Of a stretch of 64,000 nucleotides of DNA, positions 41,730 through 51,247 are shown in pieces. The first letter of the stretch is position 1. Every line of letters begins with the position of its first letter. The position numbers and the translations under genes are program-made. The notes below the pieces were generated by a model, which made no database searches, was not told where the DNA came from, and worked only from the letters and a program-made list of their open reading frames with translations. Source of the DNA: Caballeronia cordobensis (GTDB taxonomy: Bacteria > Pseudomonadota > Gammaproteobacteria > Burkholderiales > Burkholderiaceae); the NCBI RefSeq assembly GCF_001544575.2, contig NZ_FCNY02000023.1, positions 1 through 64,000 on the forward strand, read 5' to 3'.

Positions 41730-41946
41730 TAAAGGCTCCAATCGGTAAGGCTACGTGAATCGTAACCAAAGATGGGATCGCTGACGAGGAAGCTTAGGTC
41801 ATGCAGCGCGAACTGACGCAGATTCCGTTCCAGTCTCTTACGTATCGCGCGCGTGTGCGATGCCTCGTCAATACGTCGACATCGTATCGGATTGATGCGA
41901 TCTGACCCGTAAAAGTTTCAGACCCGTATCGAAAGTTACAAAGACA

Positions 41947-41973
41947 AAGGGCCGGCACACCGTGCCGGCCCTT
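41947..41973 (-). terminator. Terminator of gcdH
   Basis: AAGGGCCGGCAC and GTGCCGGCCCTT form a perfect 12-bp stem with a three-base loop, 20 bases past the gcdH stop. On the minus strand TGTCTT follows, a weak T tract. Confidence 0.7.
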
Positions 41974-41992
41974 CCGTTTGAATGGAGCCTGT

Positions 41993-43183
41993 TTAGAAAA
42001 ACGCCTGAATGCCGGTTTGCGCGCGGCCGAGAATCAGCGCGTGAATATCGTGCGTGCCTTCGTACGTATTCACGACTTCGAGATTCACCAGATGACGCGC
42101 AACGCCGAATTCGTCGGAGATGCCGTTGCCGCCGAGCATGTCGCGCGCAAGCCGGGCGATATCGAGCGCCTTGCCGCACGAATTGCGCTTCATGATCGAC
42201 GTGATCTCGACGGCCGCGGTGCCTTCGTCCTTCATACGGCCGAGCCGCAGGACGCCTTGCAGACCGAGCGTGATTTCCGTTTGCATGTCGGCGAGCTTTT
42301 TCTGGATCAACTGATTGGCGGCGAGCGGCCGGCCGAATTGCTTGCGATCCAGCGTGTATTGCCGCGCCGTATGCCAGCACGCTTCGGCGGCCCCGAGCGC
42401 GCCCCACGAAATGCCGTAGCGCGCCGAGTTGAGGCAGGTGAACGGACCTTTGAGGCCGCGCACGTCGGGAAGGATGTTCTCTTCGGGCACGAACACCTCG
42501 TCCATGACGATTTCGCCGGTGATCGACGCGCGCAAGCCGACCTTGCCGTGAATCGCGGGCGCGGAAAGTCCCTTCCAGCCTTTTTCGAGGATGAAGCCGC
42601 GAATCTCGTCCTTACCGTCTTCTTCCAGCTTCGCCCAGACGACGAAAACGTCCGCGATCGGCGAGTTCGAAATCCACATCTTCGTGCCGGACAGCGAAAA
42701 GCCGTTCTGCACTTTCTTCGCGCGCGTCGTCATGCCGGCCGGATCGGAGCCGGCGTTCGGCTCGGTCAGGCCGAAGCAGCCGATCCACTCGCCGCGTGCG
42801 AGCTTCGGCAGGTACTTCTCCTTCTGCGCGGCGCTGCCGAACGTGTTGATCGGCACCATCACCAGCGACGACTGCACCGACATCATCGAGCGATAGCCGG
42901 AGTCCACGCGCTCGACCTCGCGCGCGATCAGCCCATAGCACACGTAGTTCAGGCCCGGACCGCCATATTGCTCGGGGATCGTGGGGCCGAGCAGGCCCAG
43001 TTCGCCCATCTCGCGGAAGATCGCCGGATCGGTCTTTTCCTCGCGAAACGCCTGCATCACGCGCGGTTGCAGCTTGTCTTGCGCGTAGGCATGCGCGGCG
43101 TCGCGCACCATGCGTTCGTCTTCCGTGAGTTGCTGATCCAGCAAAAGCGGATCTTCCCAGTTGAATCGGGCGGCGTCGGCCAT
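41993..43183 (-). CDS. gcdH: Glutaryl-CoA dehydrogenase
   Basis: A 396-aa FAD enzyme of the acyl-CoA dehydrogenase family that converts glutaryl-CoA to crotonyl-CoA in lysine/tryptophan breakdown. The N-terminus FNWEDPLLLDQQLTEDERM is typical of GcdH. FAD/substrate motifs: CFGLTEPNAGSDPAGM and WISNSPIADVFVVWAK; the catalytic Glu is in NTYEGTHDIHALILGR. It is divergent from an IclR-type regulator, probably its controller. Confidence 0.93.
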   Translation of the reverse strand: MADAARFNWEDPLLLDQQLTEDERMVRDAAHAYAQDKLQPRVMQAFREEKTDPAIFREMGELGLLGPTIPEQYGGPGLNYVCYGLIAREVERVDSGYRSMMSVQSSLVMVPINTFGSAAQKEKYLPKLARGEWIGCFGLTEPNAGSDPAGMTTRAKKVQNGFSLSGTKMWISNSPIADVFVVWAKLEEDGKDEIRGFILEKGWKGLSAPAIHGKVGLRASITGEIVMDEVFVPEENILPDVRGLKGPFTCLNSARYGISWGALGAAEACWHTARQYTLDRKQFGRPLAANQLIQKKLADMQTEITLGLQGVLRLGRMKDEGTAAVEITSIMKRNSCGKALDIARLARDMLGGNGISDEFGVARHLVNLEVVNTYEGTHDIHALILGRAQTGIQAFF

Positions 43184-43246
43184 GTGCTATCTCCTGATTT
43201 CCGTGAAGCGCCGCGTGCCGTGGGCGCTTGACATGAGTTCCGCTAA

Positions 43247-43263
43247 GCGAAACAATGTTTTGC
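43247..43263. promoter_or_regulatory. Candidate IclR operator
   Basis: GCGAAACAATGTTTTGC is an inverted repeat with seven-base arms (one mismatch) and a three-base centre. It lies 26 bases before the IclR-type gene and 64 before gcdH, between the two divergent genes. Confidence 0.4.
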
Positions 43264-43288
43264 AAATCAAATCCGAGTTTATCATTCG

Positions 43289-44077
43289 ATGTCGACAGAT
43301 TCCAATCGAAATTCCGCGCGCCATGTGATGTCGGAGGATATCGACGAGCGCAAGTTCGTCGTCGCGCTCGCGCGCGGGCTCGATTTGCTGCGCGCGTTCC
43401 GTCCGGGGGAAACGCTGCTCGGCAATCGCGATTTCGTCGAGCGCACGGGCCTCGCCAAGGCTACCGTCAATCGTCTCGCCTACACGCTGACTACGCTCGG
43501 CTATCTGCGCTTCGACGAACCGGCGGGGAAATACGCGCTCGACACCGGCGTGCTGTCGCTCGGCTTCACGCTGCTGGCGGGCGCGGACACGCTGGAGCTC
43601 GCGCGTCCGCATATGCGTTCGCTTGCGCGCGAGATCGGCGCGGCCGTGTCGCTCGGCTGCCGCGACGGGCTCGACATGATCTATCTCGAAACCATCCGCA
43701 GCGAGACGGCGCTGACACTCGGCCTTGCGCCCGGCTCGCGCCTGTCGATGCTCACGAGCTCGATGGGCCGCGCCTATCTCGCCGTGCAGGATCCGGCGGC
43801 GCGCGAGGCGCTCTTCGACGAACTCGGCAAAACCGAAGGCGCGGCGCAGGTGGAAGCCGCCCGCCGCGCGATCGAAGACTTCGAAAGAGACGGTTGCTGC
43901 TACTCGTTTCGCGACTGGCACGACGACGTGAACGCGATCGCCGCGCCGTTTCGCGACCTGCGCAACGGACGCTGGCTCGTGCTGTCGAGCAGCGGGCCGG
44001 CGTCGTCGATGGGCGAGGCGTTTTTCCGCGAAACCATCGGACCGAAGCTGAAGGCCTTGGCCGCGCGTCTCGCGTAA
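43289..44077 (+). CDS. IclR-family transcriptional regulator
   Basis: A 262-aa regulator. Winged helix at residues about 25-85 (ALARGLDLLRAFRPGETLLG, RTGLAKATVNRLAYTLTTLGYL), effector domain from about 100 (MIYLETIRSETALTLGLAPG, SSMGRAYLA, RDWHDDVNAIAAPFRD). It resembles PcaR/PobR-type regulators of aromatic pathways. Divergent position suggests control of gcdH and itself. Confidence 0.88.
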   Translation: MSTDSNRNSARHVMSEDIDERKFVVALARGLDLLRAFRPGETLLGNRDFVERTGLAKATVNRLAYTLTTLGYLRFDEPAGKYALDTGVLSLGFTLLAGADTLELARPHMRSLAREIGAAVSLGCRDGLDMIYLETIRSETALTLGLAPGSRLSMLTSSMGRAYLAVQDPAAREALFDELGKTEGAAQVEAARRAIEDFERDGCCYSFRDWHDDVNAIAAPFRDLRNGRWLVLSSSGPASSMGEAFFRETIGPKLKALAARLA

Positions 44078-44081
44078 AACG

Positions 44082-44957
44082 TCAGAGCACGGTCCGGACG
44101 TGCCAGAGCTCCGGAAACAGCACGACATCGAGCATCTTGCGCAGGTACGACGCGCCCGCCGTGCCGCCCGTGCCGCCCTTGAAGCCGATGATGCGCTCCA
44201 CCGTAGTCACATGCCGGAAGCGCCATTGACGGAACGCGTCTTCCAGATCGACGAGCTCTTCGGCCATCTCGTACAGATCCCAGTGTTGCGACGGATCGCG
44301 GTACACCGCGAGCCACGCCGCTTCGACGGAAGCATCGTGCGTCGTCGGCTGCGTCCAGTCGCGGTTCAGGCGCGCCGGGTCGATGTCGAAACCACGCCGC
44401 GCGAGCAGGCGAATCACTTCATCGTAGAACGAGGGCGCGGCGAGTGTCTCGGTCACTTGCGCGAGAACCTCCGGCCGATGCGCATGCGGCTTTAGCATCT
44501 GCTCGTTCTTGTTGCCGAGCATGAATTCGATCTGCCGGTACTGATGCGACTGAAACCCCGACGATTGCCCGAGATACGGCCGCATCGCGGTGTATTCGGA
44601 AGGCGTCATCGTCGCGAGGACGTTCCACGCCTGCACGAGCTGCTCGAAGATGCGCGACACGCGTGCGAGCATCTTGAACGCGGGCGGCAATTCATCGCGA
44701 TGCACCGCCGCGAGCGCCGCGCGCAGTTCGTAGAGCGCGAGCTTCATCCACAGTTCGCTCGTCTGATGCTGCACGATGAAGAGCATCTCGTTGTGATCCG
44801 GCGAGAGCGGATGCTGCGCGTTCAGAATTGCATCGAGACCGAGATAATCGCCATAGCTCATCGAATCGGAGAAATCGAGCTTGGCGCCGTGCCAGTCCTT
44901 TTCTTGCGTCGCGTTTTGCGTGCCGTGGCCGAAAGGGCAGCCTTGCGTATTGCTCAT
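44082..44957 (-). CDS. kynA: Tryptophan 2,3-dioxygenase
   Basis: A 291-aa heme enzyme that opens the indole ring of tryptophan to N-formylkynurenine. Segments seen: FIVQHQTSELWMKLALYEL, SSGFQSHQYRQIEF, the heme-ligand region RHVTTVERIIG and the substrate loop GFKGGTGGTAG. Start MSNTQGCPFGHG at 44957 has AAGGA nine bases upstream; an ATG three codons earlier overlaps it. Last gene of the kynBUA operon, 14 bases after kynU. Confidence 0.95.
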   Translation of the reverse strand: MSNTQGCPFGHGTQNATQEKDWHGAKLDFSDSMSYGDYLGLDAILNAQHPLSPDHNEMLFIVQHQTSELWMKLALYELRAALAAVHRDELPPAFKMLARVSRIFEQLVQAWNVLATMTPSEYTAMRPYLGQSSGFQSHQYRQIEFMLGNKNEQMLKPHAHRPEVLAQVTETLAAPSFYDEVIRLLARRGFDIDPARLNRDWTQPTTHDASVEAAWLAVYRDPSQHWDLYEMAEELVDLEDAFRQWRFRHVTTVERIIGFKGGTGGTAGASYLRKMLDVVLFPELWHVRTVL

Positions 44958-44971
44958 GGTCGACATTCCTT

Positions 44972-46222
44972 TCAGGTCACCGAGGCGCGTTCGGCGAATT
45001 CCGGCGAACGCCAGCTTTCGGTCGCGAGCACGTCGCGCAGGGTTTCGACGGCGTCCCACACATCGACGAAACGCGTATAGAGCGGCGTGAAGCCGAAGCG
45101 CAGAATGCGCGGTTCGCGATAATCGCCGATCACGCCGCGGGCGATCAGCGCCTGCATCACTTCATAACCGTGCGGATGCTCGAAGCTGACCTGCGAGCCG
45201 CGTTTCCCGTGCTCGCGCGGCGTCGCGAGTGACAGCGGAAATTCGCCGCAGCGTTCCTCGACGAGCCTGATGAACAGATCGCCCAGCGCGAGCGACTTCT
45301 TTCTGAGCGCCTGCATCTCGGTTTGCAGGAACACATCGAGGCCGCATTCGACGAGCGACATCGACACGATCGGCTGCGTGCCGCAGAGAAAGCGCCCGAT
45401 GCCGTCGTCCGGCCGATACACCGGATTCATCTCGAACGGCTTTTTGTGGCCCCACCAGCCGGAAAGCGGCTGCGAGAACGCGTTCTGATGACGTTTCGGC
45501 ACCCAGACGAACGCGGGCGAGCCCGGACCGCCGTTCAGATACTTGTACGTGCAGCCGACCGCGTAATCCGCGCCGACGCCGTTCAGATCGACCAGCACCG
45601 CGCCCGCCGAATGCGCGAGATCCCAGACGGCGAGTGCGCCCGCGCGATGAATCGTCTGCGTGAGCGCGGCCATGTCGTGCATGTAGCCGGTGCGATAGTT
45701 GACGTGCGTAATCATCGCGATCGCGGTGTTTTCGTCGATGGCGGTCTGCAACTCGGACGGATCGTCGACCAGACGCAGCTCATAGCCGCGATCCAGTTGC
45801 TCGATCAAACCCTGCGCGATGTACAGATCGGTCGGAAAGTTCGAACGTTCGGAAACGATCACGCGCCGCTTCGGATCGCGCTCGTTGGCGAGCTTCAGCG
45901 CCGCCGACAGAATCTTGAAGAGATTCGCGGAAATCGTGTCGGTGACGACGACTTCGTCCTCACCCGCGCCGATCAGCGATCCGAGCTTGTTGCCGAGGCG
46001 CTTGGGCAGCGCAAACCAGCCGGCCGTGTTCCAGCTTCGGATCAGGCCTTCGCCCCATTCGGCGCGGATGACGTCGGCGGCGCGTGCGGCGGCGGCCTTG
46101 GGCGGCACGCCGAGCGAATTGCCGTCGAGATAGATCACGCCATCGGCGAGCGCGAACTGGTCGCGCAGCGCGAAAAGCGCATCGTCGCGGTCGAGTGCCG
46201 CGGCTTCGTCACGATGTTTCAT
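44972..46222 (-). CDS. kynU: Kynureninase
   Basis: A 416-aa PLP enzyme that splits kynurenine to anthranilate and alanine. Seen: YLDGNSLGVPP, WGEGLIRSWNTAGWF, SNFPTDLYIAQGL, and the PLP lysine in GCTYKYLNGGPGSPAF. The start MKHRDEAAALDRDD gives the usual length. An ATG nine codons earlier overlaps the kynB stop as TGATG and could serve instead. Confidence 0.94.
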   Translation of the reverse strand: MKHRDEAAALDRDDALFALRDQFALADGVIYLDGNSLGVPPKAAAARAADVIRAEWGEGLIRSWNTAGWFALPKRLGNKLGSLIGAGEDEVVVTDTISANLFKILSAALKLANERDPKRRVIVSERSNFPTDLYIAQGLIEQLDRGYELRLVDDPSELQTAIDENTAIAMITHVNYRTGYMHDMAALTQTIHRAGALAVWDLAHSAGAVLVDLNGVGADYAVGCTYKYLNGGPGSPAFVWVPKRHQNAFSQPLSGWWGHKKPFEMNPVYRPDDGIGRFLCGTQPIVSMSLVECGLDVFLQTEMQALRKKSLALGDLFIRLVEERCGEFPLSLATPREHGKRGSQVSFEHPHGYEVMQALIARGVIGDYREPRILRFGFTPLYTRFVDVWDAVETLRDVLATESWRSPEFAERASVT

Positions 46223-46248
46223 CGAAAAGTCCATATAGTTGGAGATCA

Positions 46249-46875
46249 TCAGGGAAGCGGACGCAGGACGGCGCGAACCGGGCTTGCATCGAGCGTCGAG
46301 AATTTGAGCGGCAGCGCGATCAGTTCGTAATCGCCGGGTGCGACGGCATCGAGCACGAGGCCTTCGAGAATCGCCATGCCGTGCGCGCGGATGCGCTTGT
46401 GCGCATCCATCGTCTTCGAGTCTTGCGGATCGAGCGACGGCGTATCGATGCCGATGAGCTTCACGCCTTTTTCCGCCAGCAAGTCGATGGTTTCGGGCGC
46501 GACCGCGGTGAAAGCGCTGTCCCACGCGTCGAGCGGCGCGTTCGTGTAAGTGCGCAGCAGGATGCGCGCAGGCACGTCGCCGAGAAAATCGGCGATGTGC
46601 GCAGGCGTCACGAGCGGCGACGCCCCGATGCAATGCACGACCCGGCACGCGCCGACGTACGTATCGAGCGCGACTTCGCCGATCGGCGCGCCGTGCTCGT
46701 CGTAGTGCAGCGGCGCGTCGGCGTGGGCGCCGGTATGTGGCGAGAGCGTGAGCCGCGCGACGTTGACGGGCGAGCCCGCCTCCATGCGCCACACGCGCTC
46801 GATGCCGACCGCCGTGTCGCCGGGCCAGACGGGTGTCGCGGTATCGATCGGTGGGGAAATGTCCAGAAGCGTCAT
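46249..46875 (-). CDS. kynB: Kynurenine formamidase
   Basis: A 208-aa metal-dependent cyclase-family hydrolase that turns N-formylkynurenine into kynurenine. The metal site HTGAHADAPLH (about residues 47-57), with the HxxxDxxxH pattern, is intact, and DISPPIDTATPVWPGD is at the start. First gene of kynBUA. Confidence 0.94.
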   Translation of the reverse strand: MTLLDISPPIDTATPVWPGDTAVGIERVWRMEAGSPVNVARLTLSPHTGAHADAPLHYDEHGAPIGEVALDTYVGACRVVHCIGASPLVTPAHIADFLGDVPARILLRTYTNAPLDAWDSAFTAVAPETIDLLAEKGVKLIGIDTPSLDPQDSKTMDAHKRIRAHGMAILEGLVLDAVAPGDYELIALPLKFSTLDASPVRAVLRPLP

Positions 46876-47008
46876 GACGCGCCCTAGCAGAAAGCGTGGA
46901 GATGCGTCAAATCATAGTCGTGTCATCTCGAAAAGTGCTTGCGAAATAACCACCCAAAAGTGTCGCGCTTAGAACATAATTCGATGAAACGGGCTAGGGG
47001 ACTCAAAA

Positions 47009-47512
47009 ATGACCGGCTTCACGCTCGATGCAACAGATTGCCGAATTCTGGCGGTACTGCAGGAAGATGGACGGATCAGTAACCTGGACCTGGCGGAGCG
47101 CATCTCGCTTTCGCCTTCGGCGTGCTTGCGCCGGATGAGGTTGCTCGAAGAGGAAGGGGTGATCGCGAGCTATCGCGCGTGCCTCGACCGCGAGCGGCTC
47201 GGCATCGAACTGGAGGCGTTCGTCCACGTTTCGATGCGCAACGACCAGGAAAACTGGCACGAGAAGTTCGCCGCTGCCGTGCGCGAATGGCCGGAAGTCG
47301 TCGGCGCGTTCGTCGTCACGGGCGACACGCATTACGTGCTGCGGGTGCTCGCGCACAACCTCAAGCACTATTCGGATTTCATTCTCTCGAAGCTGTACAA
47401 GGCGCCTGGCGTGATCGACATCCGCTCGAACATCGTGCTCCAGACGATGAAAGACGATGCCGGCGTGCCCGTCGCGCTGATCGAGCAGCCGGGACGCGGC
47501 CACGCGGTGTGA
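47009..47512 (+). CDS. kynR: Lrp/AsnC-family regulator KynR
   Basis: A 167-aa regulator: N-terminal helix-turn-helix (LQEDGRISNLDLAERISLSP, CLRRMRLLEEEGVI) and C-terminal RAM domain (AFVVTGDTHYVLRVLAH). It is divergent from kynB with a 133-base gap, the KynR-kynBUA layout in which kynurenine acts as inducer. Confidence 0.9.
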   Translation: MTGFTLDATDCRILAVLQEDGRISNLDLAERISLSPSACLRRMRLLEEEGVIASYRACLDRERLGIELEAFVHVSMRNDQENWHEKFAAAVREWPEVVGAFVVTGDTHYVLRVLAHNLKHYSDFILSKLYKAPGVIDIRSNIVLQTMKDDAGVPVALIEQPGRGHAV

Positions 47513-47513
47513 A

Positions 47514-48026
47514 TTAGTCGAGCGGTCCGAGCGTGTGAAACGCGCCCGCCTGGAAGACGAGCGGCGCGACGTCGCTCGCGTCTTCGCGCAAGCCGCAGCG
47601 TTCCACTTCACCGACGAAGATCACGTGGTCGCCTTCATCGTAGCGGCTGCGGTTGTGGCATTCGAACCACGCGAGCGCGCCGTCAAGCACGGGCATGCCG
47701 GTGTCGCCCGCGGCGTGCGAGACGCCCGCAAAGCGGTCGCCCTTGACGGTCGCGAAACGCTTGCACAAATCCAGTTGCGACGACGCCAGCACGTTCACCA
47801 CGTAATGACTGTTCGCACGAAAAACCGGCATCGACGCCGATTTCGTCGCGAGACTCCACAGCACGAGCGGCGGATTCAGCGACACGGAGTTGAACGAACT
47901 CGCGGTGATGCCGATGAGCTGCCCGGAATCGGTGCGCGTCGTGATCACCGTGACGCCGGTCGCAAACTGGCCGAGCGCGGCGCGAAACGCGGTGGGATCG
48001 AAGTTCGGGGTTTTGGCGCGTGTCAT
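47514..48026 (-). CDS. Flavin reductase domain protein
   Basis: A 170-aa flavin reductase (FMN-binding split barrel). Motifs: ALGQFATGVTVITTR, GITASSFNSVSLNPPLVL, and DHVIFVGEVERCG with GD/DH near the flavin site. It would supply reduced FMN or FAD to a two-component monooxygenase, but no oxygenase partner is adjacent. It converges on kynR with a one-base gap. Confidence 0.85.
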   Translation of the reverse strand: MTRAKTPNFDPTAFRAALGQFATGVTVITTRTDSGQLIGITASSFNSVSLNPPLVLWSLATKSASMPVFRANSHYVVNVLASSQLDLCKRFATVKGDRFAGVSHAAGDTGMPVLDGALAWFECHNRSRYDEGDHVIFVGEVERCGLREDASDVAPLVFQAGAFHTLGPLD

Positions 48027-48303
48027 TGGGCAGAGTGTGCTACCGAGCCGGCCGCGCGTCGCGCTACAGTCGGAAGGACCTTTTCAGAAGTCATGTAAAA
48101 GCGGGAGATTTGTTTCGATTCTATCGGAATCGGCTGCCGGTAGCCGCCATTTGCCAGCAATCGGGAGGGCTTCGGCGCGAGTGGGCCAAACCCAGTAAGC
48201 TCGAATTCATCGCGTTCGTGTCACGGAAGTTGAAGAAATCGATGCGCGCATCCATATGCATGATCCGCGGCGTGTCCGCAAGCACTTGATGAGGAGTTGG
48301 CGC

Positions 48304-48852
48304 ATGACCCAAGGGAAGAGTGAAACCGCAACGCTCGGCGGCGGATGTTTCTGGTGCACCGAAGCCGTGTTTCTGGCGGTGCAGGGCGTGGAGTCGGTCG
48401 AATCGGGCTATGCGGGCGGCAAGGTGGTGAATCCGTCCTACGAGCAGGTGTGCAACGGCGACACCGGTCACGCCGAAGTGGTGAAGGTCGTGTTCGATCC
48501 GTCCGTCATCGGCTACCGCGAAGTGCTCGAAATCTTCTTCGCGACGCACGATCCGACGCAACTCAACCGGCAAGGCAACGATGTCGGCACGCAGTATCGT
48601 TCGGCCGTATTCACGCATTCGGACGAGCAGCGCAAGACGGCGCTCGAAGTGATCGACGAATTGCAGCGCGAGGATATCTACGGCGGCAAGATCGTCACGC
48701 AAGTCGTGCCGCTCGACGACGACTACTATCCCGCCGAGGCGTATCACCAGAACTACTTCGCGCAGCATCCGAATCAGGGCTATTGCGCGGCGGTCGTCGG
48801 GCCGAAGGTCGCGAAGTTCCGCAAGAAGTTCGCGCATCGGCTGAAGGCGTGA
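48304..48852 (+). CDS. msrA: Peptide-methionine (S)-S-oxide reductase MsrA
   Basis: A 182-aa repair enzyme for oxidised methionine. The active-site GGGCFWCTEAVF (Cys near residue 15), GYAGGKVVNPSYEQVCNGDTGHAE in two parts, and the resolving Cys in NQGYCAAVVGPK are present. GAGGAG lies seven bases before the ATG at 48304. Confidence 0.95.
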   Translation: MTQGKSETATLGGGCFWCTEAVFLAVQGVESVESGYAGGKVVNPSYEQVCNGDTGHAEVVKVVFDPSVIGYREVLEIFFATHDPTQLNRQGNDVGTQYRSAVFTHSDEQRKTALEVIDELQREDIYGGKIVTQVVPLDDDYYPAEAYHQNYFAQHPNQGYCAAVVGPKVAKFRKKFAHRLKA

Positions 48853-48859
48853 TGCGTGT

Positions 48860-49921
48860 CTAAACGGCTCGCGCGCGCTCGCAATGTTCCGCGATGCCGC
48901 GCGCGAGTTCGAAGCATGTGAGCGGCGCGGAGCCTTCCGCCTTGTTGTTTGCCGCGATCACGACCGGCTGGCCCGCGATCGCGTAGCGCGCGGCCAGTTC
49001 GGCGAGCGCCTCGCGGGTATCGATGTCTTCATCGACGAGCTTGTCGAACGGCTCGTACTTCGCCTTCGCCTGTTCATAGCGAAAGCCGCCGTGCAGACTC
49101 CAGCGCACGATCAGCGGGCCCATCTTTTCTTCATCGAGCAGCGCCAGCGCCTTCGCCTGACGGCGCACGTCCGGCATGCGCGCGTGCACGCCGATGCAAT
49201 AACGCACGTTCGCCTCGCGCAATGCGCGGACAAAGCGCGGCGTGAGCATCACCGCATCGCGAATCTCGACGGCGTAGCAGGTCTCGCCTTCGAGCGGCGG
49301 CAGCGCATTGAGGAACGCCGACAGCCGGTCGATGAAGCGCGCCGGATCGACGATCATCGCGTCGGGCAGCGGTGAGAACTGGAACACGAGCGCGCCCGCT
49401 TTCGCGCCGAGGCCGGCGACGCACGGCGTCACGAATTCGTCGATGGCGATCTGCGCGTTCAGAAACGCGGGGTTTTCCGCGTCCGGCGTGCCGCGCTCGC
49501 CGCGCACGAAGGCATCGGTGACGGAGGCCGGCGCTTTCACGATGAAACGAAAATGCTCGGGCACCTGAGACGCATAACGCGCGTATTGCGCGAGCGAGAG
49601 CGGCGCGTAGAACGAGCGGTCGATCGATACGCCCTTGAGCAGCGGATGCGCGCCGTAAGCGGTGAGACCATCGCGCGAGAGCTTCGCGTTCGAATACTCG
49701 TCGCTGTAGACAATGCCGCGCCAGCCGGGAAACGACCATGTCGAGGTGCCGAGATGGATCGTGGCGGGCAGGCGCTTCGCGAGCGTTTCGAGTTCGGGCT
49801 GCAAAGACGCGGGAAGGACGCCGCGCGGCCTGGGCGGCTTGGCGGACGGGATCGGCTTCGCAGCTTCGGAAGGCGCCGGCGCGCCGAACAGATCGCTCTG
49901 TTCGGCCGGCTCGGGCTGCAT
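48860..49921 (-). CDS. DUF72 (YecE-like) protein
   Basis: A 353-aa TIM-barrel-like DUF72 protein. LGTSTWSFPGWRGIVY (about residues 58-73), FYAPLSLAQYARYASQVPEH, FRFIVKAP and RDAVMLTPRFVRALREANV are typical. The first 45 residues, Pro/Ala-rich, are an extension not found in all members. It lies 11 bases after cfa on the same strand. Function of the family is unknown. Confidence 0.85.
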   Translation of the reverse strand: MQPEPAEQSDLFGAPAPSEAAKPIPSAKPPRPRGVLPASLQPELETLAKRLPATIHLGTSTWSFPGWRGIVYSDEYSNAKLSRDGLTAYGAHPLLKGVSIDRSFYAPLSLAQYARYASQVPEHFRFIVKAPASVTDAFVRGERGTPDAENPAFLNAQIAIDEFVTPCVAGLGAKAGALVFQFSPLPDAMIVDPARFIDRLSAFLNALPPLEGETCYAVEIRDAVMLTPRFVRALREANVRYCIGVHARMPDVRRQAKALALLDEEKMGPLIVRWSLHGGFRYEQAKAKYEPFDKLVDEDIDTREALAELAARYAIAGQPVVIAANNKAEGSAPLTCFELARGIAEHCERARAV

Positions 49922-49932
49922 GGACGGAAGAA

Positions 49933-51147
49933 TCAGAGCGCCTTCTCGTAGATATACCGCCGCGACCACGGCAGCGTCGTGGCGCTCCGTCCCGCCTTGC
50001 GGCAGACCACCTGATAGATCGACACGTCGTCGTTTTCGAACGCGTACGCGCAGCCCGCCAGATACACGCGCCAGATGCGGAAATGCTCATCGTCGACGAG
50101 CTTCCTCGCTTCGTCCGCGTGCGCTTCGAACCGCTCGGCCCAGACATTGAGCGTATGCGCGTAGTGCCGCCGCAGGCTTTCGACATCGACCGCCTCCAGC
50201 CCGCCGCGCTGCATGCTTTCGAGCGCGAGGCCGATGTGCGGCAACTCGCCATCGGGGAACACGTATTTGTCGATGAACTCGCCGCCGCCGAGCGAGGTTT
50301 CGCCGCTGTCGGCATCGGAAGACGTAATGCCGTGATTCATCGCGATGCCGTCATCGACGAGCAGATCGCGGATCTTCGCGAAGTAATCCGGCAGATTCTT
50401 GCGCCCGACATGCTCGAACATGCCGACGCTCGTGATGCGGTCGAACTGCCCCGGAATGTCGCGATAGTCCTGCAGCCGGATCTCGATCCTGTCTTCGAGT
50501 CCGGCCGCTTTCACGCGTTCGGTCGCGAGCTTGAACTGGTTTTCCGAGAGCGTGACGCCCACGCATTGCGCGCCGAACTTCTGCGCCGCGCGGATGACGA
50601 GCGCGCCCCAGCCGCAGCCGATATCGAGAAGACGCTGCCCCGGCTGCACCTGGATCTTCGTGAGGATGTGATCGATCTTCTTGAGCTGCGCGGTGTCGAT
50701 ATCTTCGTCGCCGTTCTCGAAATACGCGCAGGAGTACACCATGTTCTTGTCGAGCCAGAGCTTGTAGAACTCGTTCGACACATCGTAGTGGTACTGAATG
50801 GCTTTCTTGTCCGACGACTTCGAGTGATTGAAGTAACGCCGCACGCGGGCGAGCTTGCTTGCGCTCGTCACCGTACTTTTCGCGAGCCCATAGCTGATGT
50901 TGATGATGTCGGAGAGCTTGCCTTCGATATCGATCTTGCCCTTCACATACGCTTCGCCGAGATTGTCGAGGCTCGGTTCGAGCAGATAGGGCAGCGCGGT
51001 CGCGCTCTTCACGTGCAGCGTCACCTGAGGCGCGGCGAACTGGCCGAAATCGTGCTGCTGGCCATCCCACAGCACGAGCCGCGCGGGCAGGTCGGCCCGG
51101 TCTCGCACTTCCTGCACCCACTGCGTCAGCTTCTTCTCCCAGAACAT
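49933..51147 (-). CDS. cfa: Cyclopropane-fatty-acyl-phospholipid synthase
   Basis: A 404-aa SAM-dependent enzyme that adds a methylene to double bonds of membrane lipids. N-terminal lipid-binding part, then IQYHYDVSNEFYKLWLD, SCAYFENGDEDI, the SAM loop LLDIGCGWGALVIRAAQ (about residues 170-186), GMFEHVGRKNLPDYF, and C-terminal WRVYLAGCAYAF. It is first of a likely two-gene operon with the DUF72 gene. Confidence 0.95.
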   Translation of the reverse strand: MFWEKKLTQWVQEVRDRADLPARLVLWDGQQHDFGQFAAPQVTLHVKSATALPYLLEPSLDNLGEAYVKGKIDIEGKLSDIINISYGLAKSTVTSASKLARVRRYFNHSKSSDKKAIQYHYDVSNEFYKLWLDKNMVYSCAYFENGDEDIDTAQLKKIDHILTKIQVQPGQRLLDIGCGWGALVIRAAQKFGAQCVGVTLSENQFKLATERVKAAGLEDRIEIRLQDYRDIPGQFDRITSVGMFEHVGRKNLPDYFAKIRDLLVDDGIAMNHGITSSDADSGETSLGGGEFIDKYVFPDGELPHIGLALESMQRGGLEAVDVESLRRHYAHTLNVWAERFEAHADEARKLVDDEHFRIWRVYLAGCAYAFENDDVSIYQVVCRKAGRSATTLPWSRRYIYEKAL

Positions 51148-51247
51148 GCTTGTTTCTCCGCGCTAAAGAAAATCAAGGGAAGGCTCGCGCCTTCATGTTC
51201 GTTGCCGTTGCGATCTCGGTTACTGCAGTGCTCGCGCTCGCTTCAGG

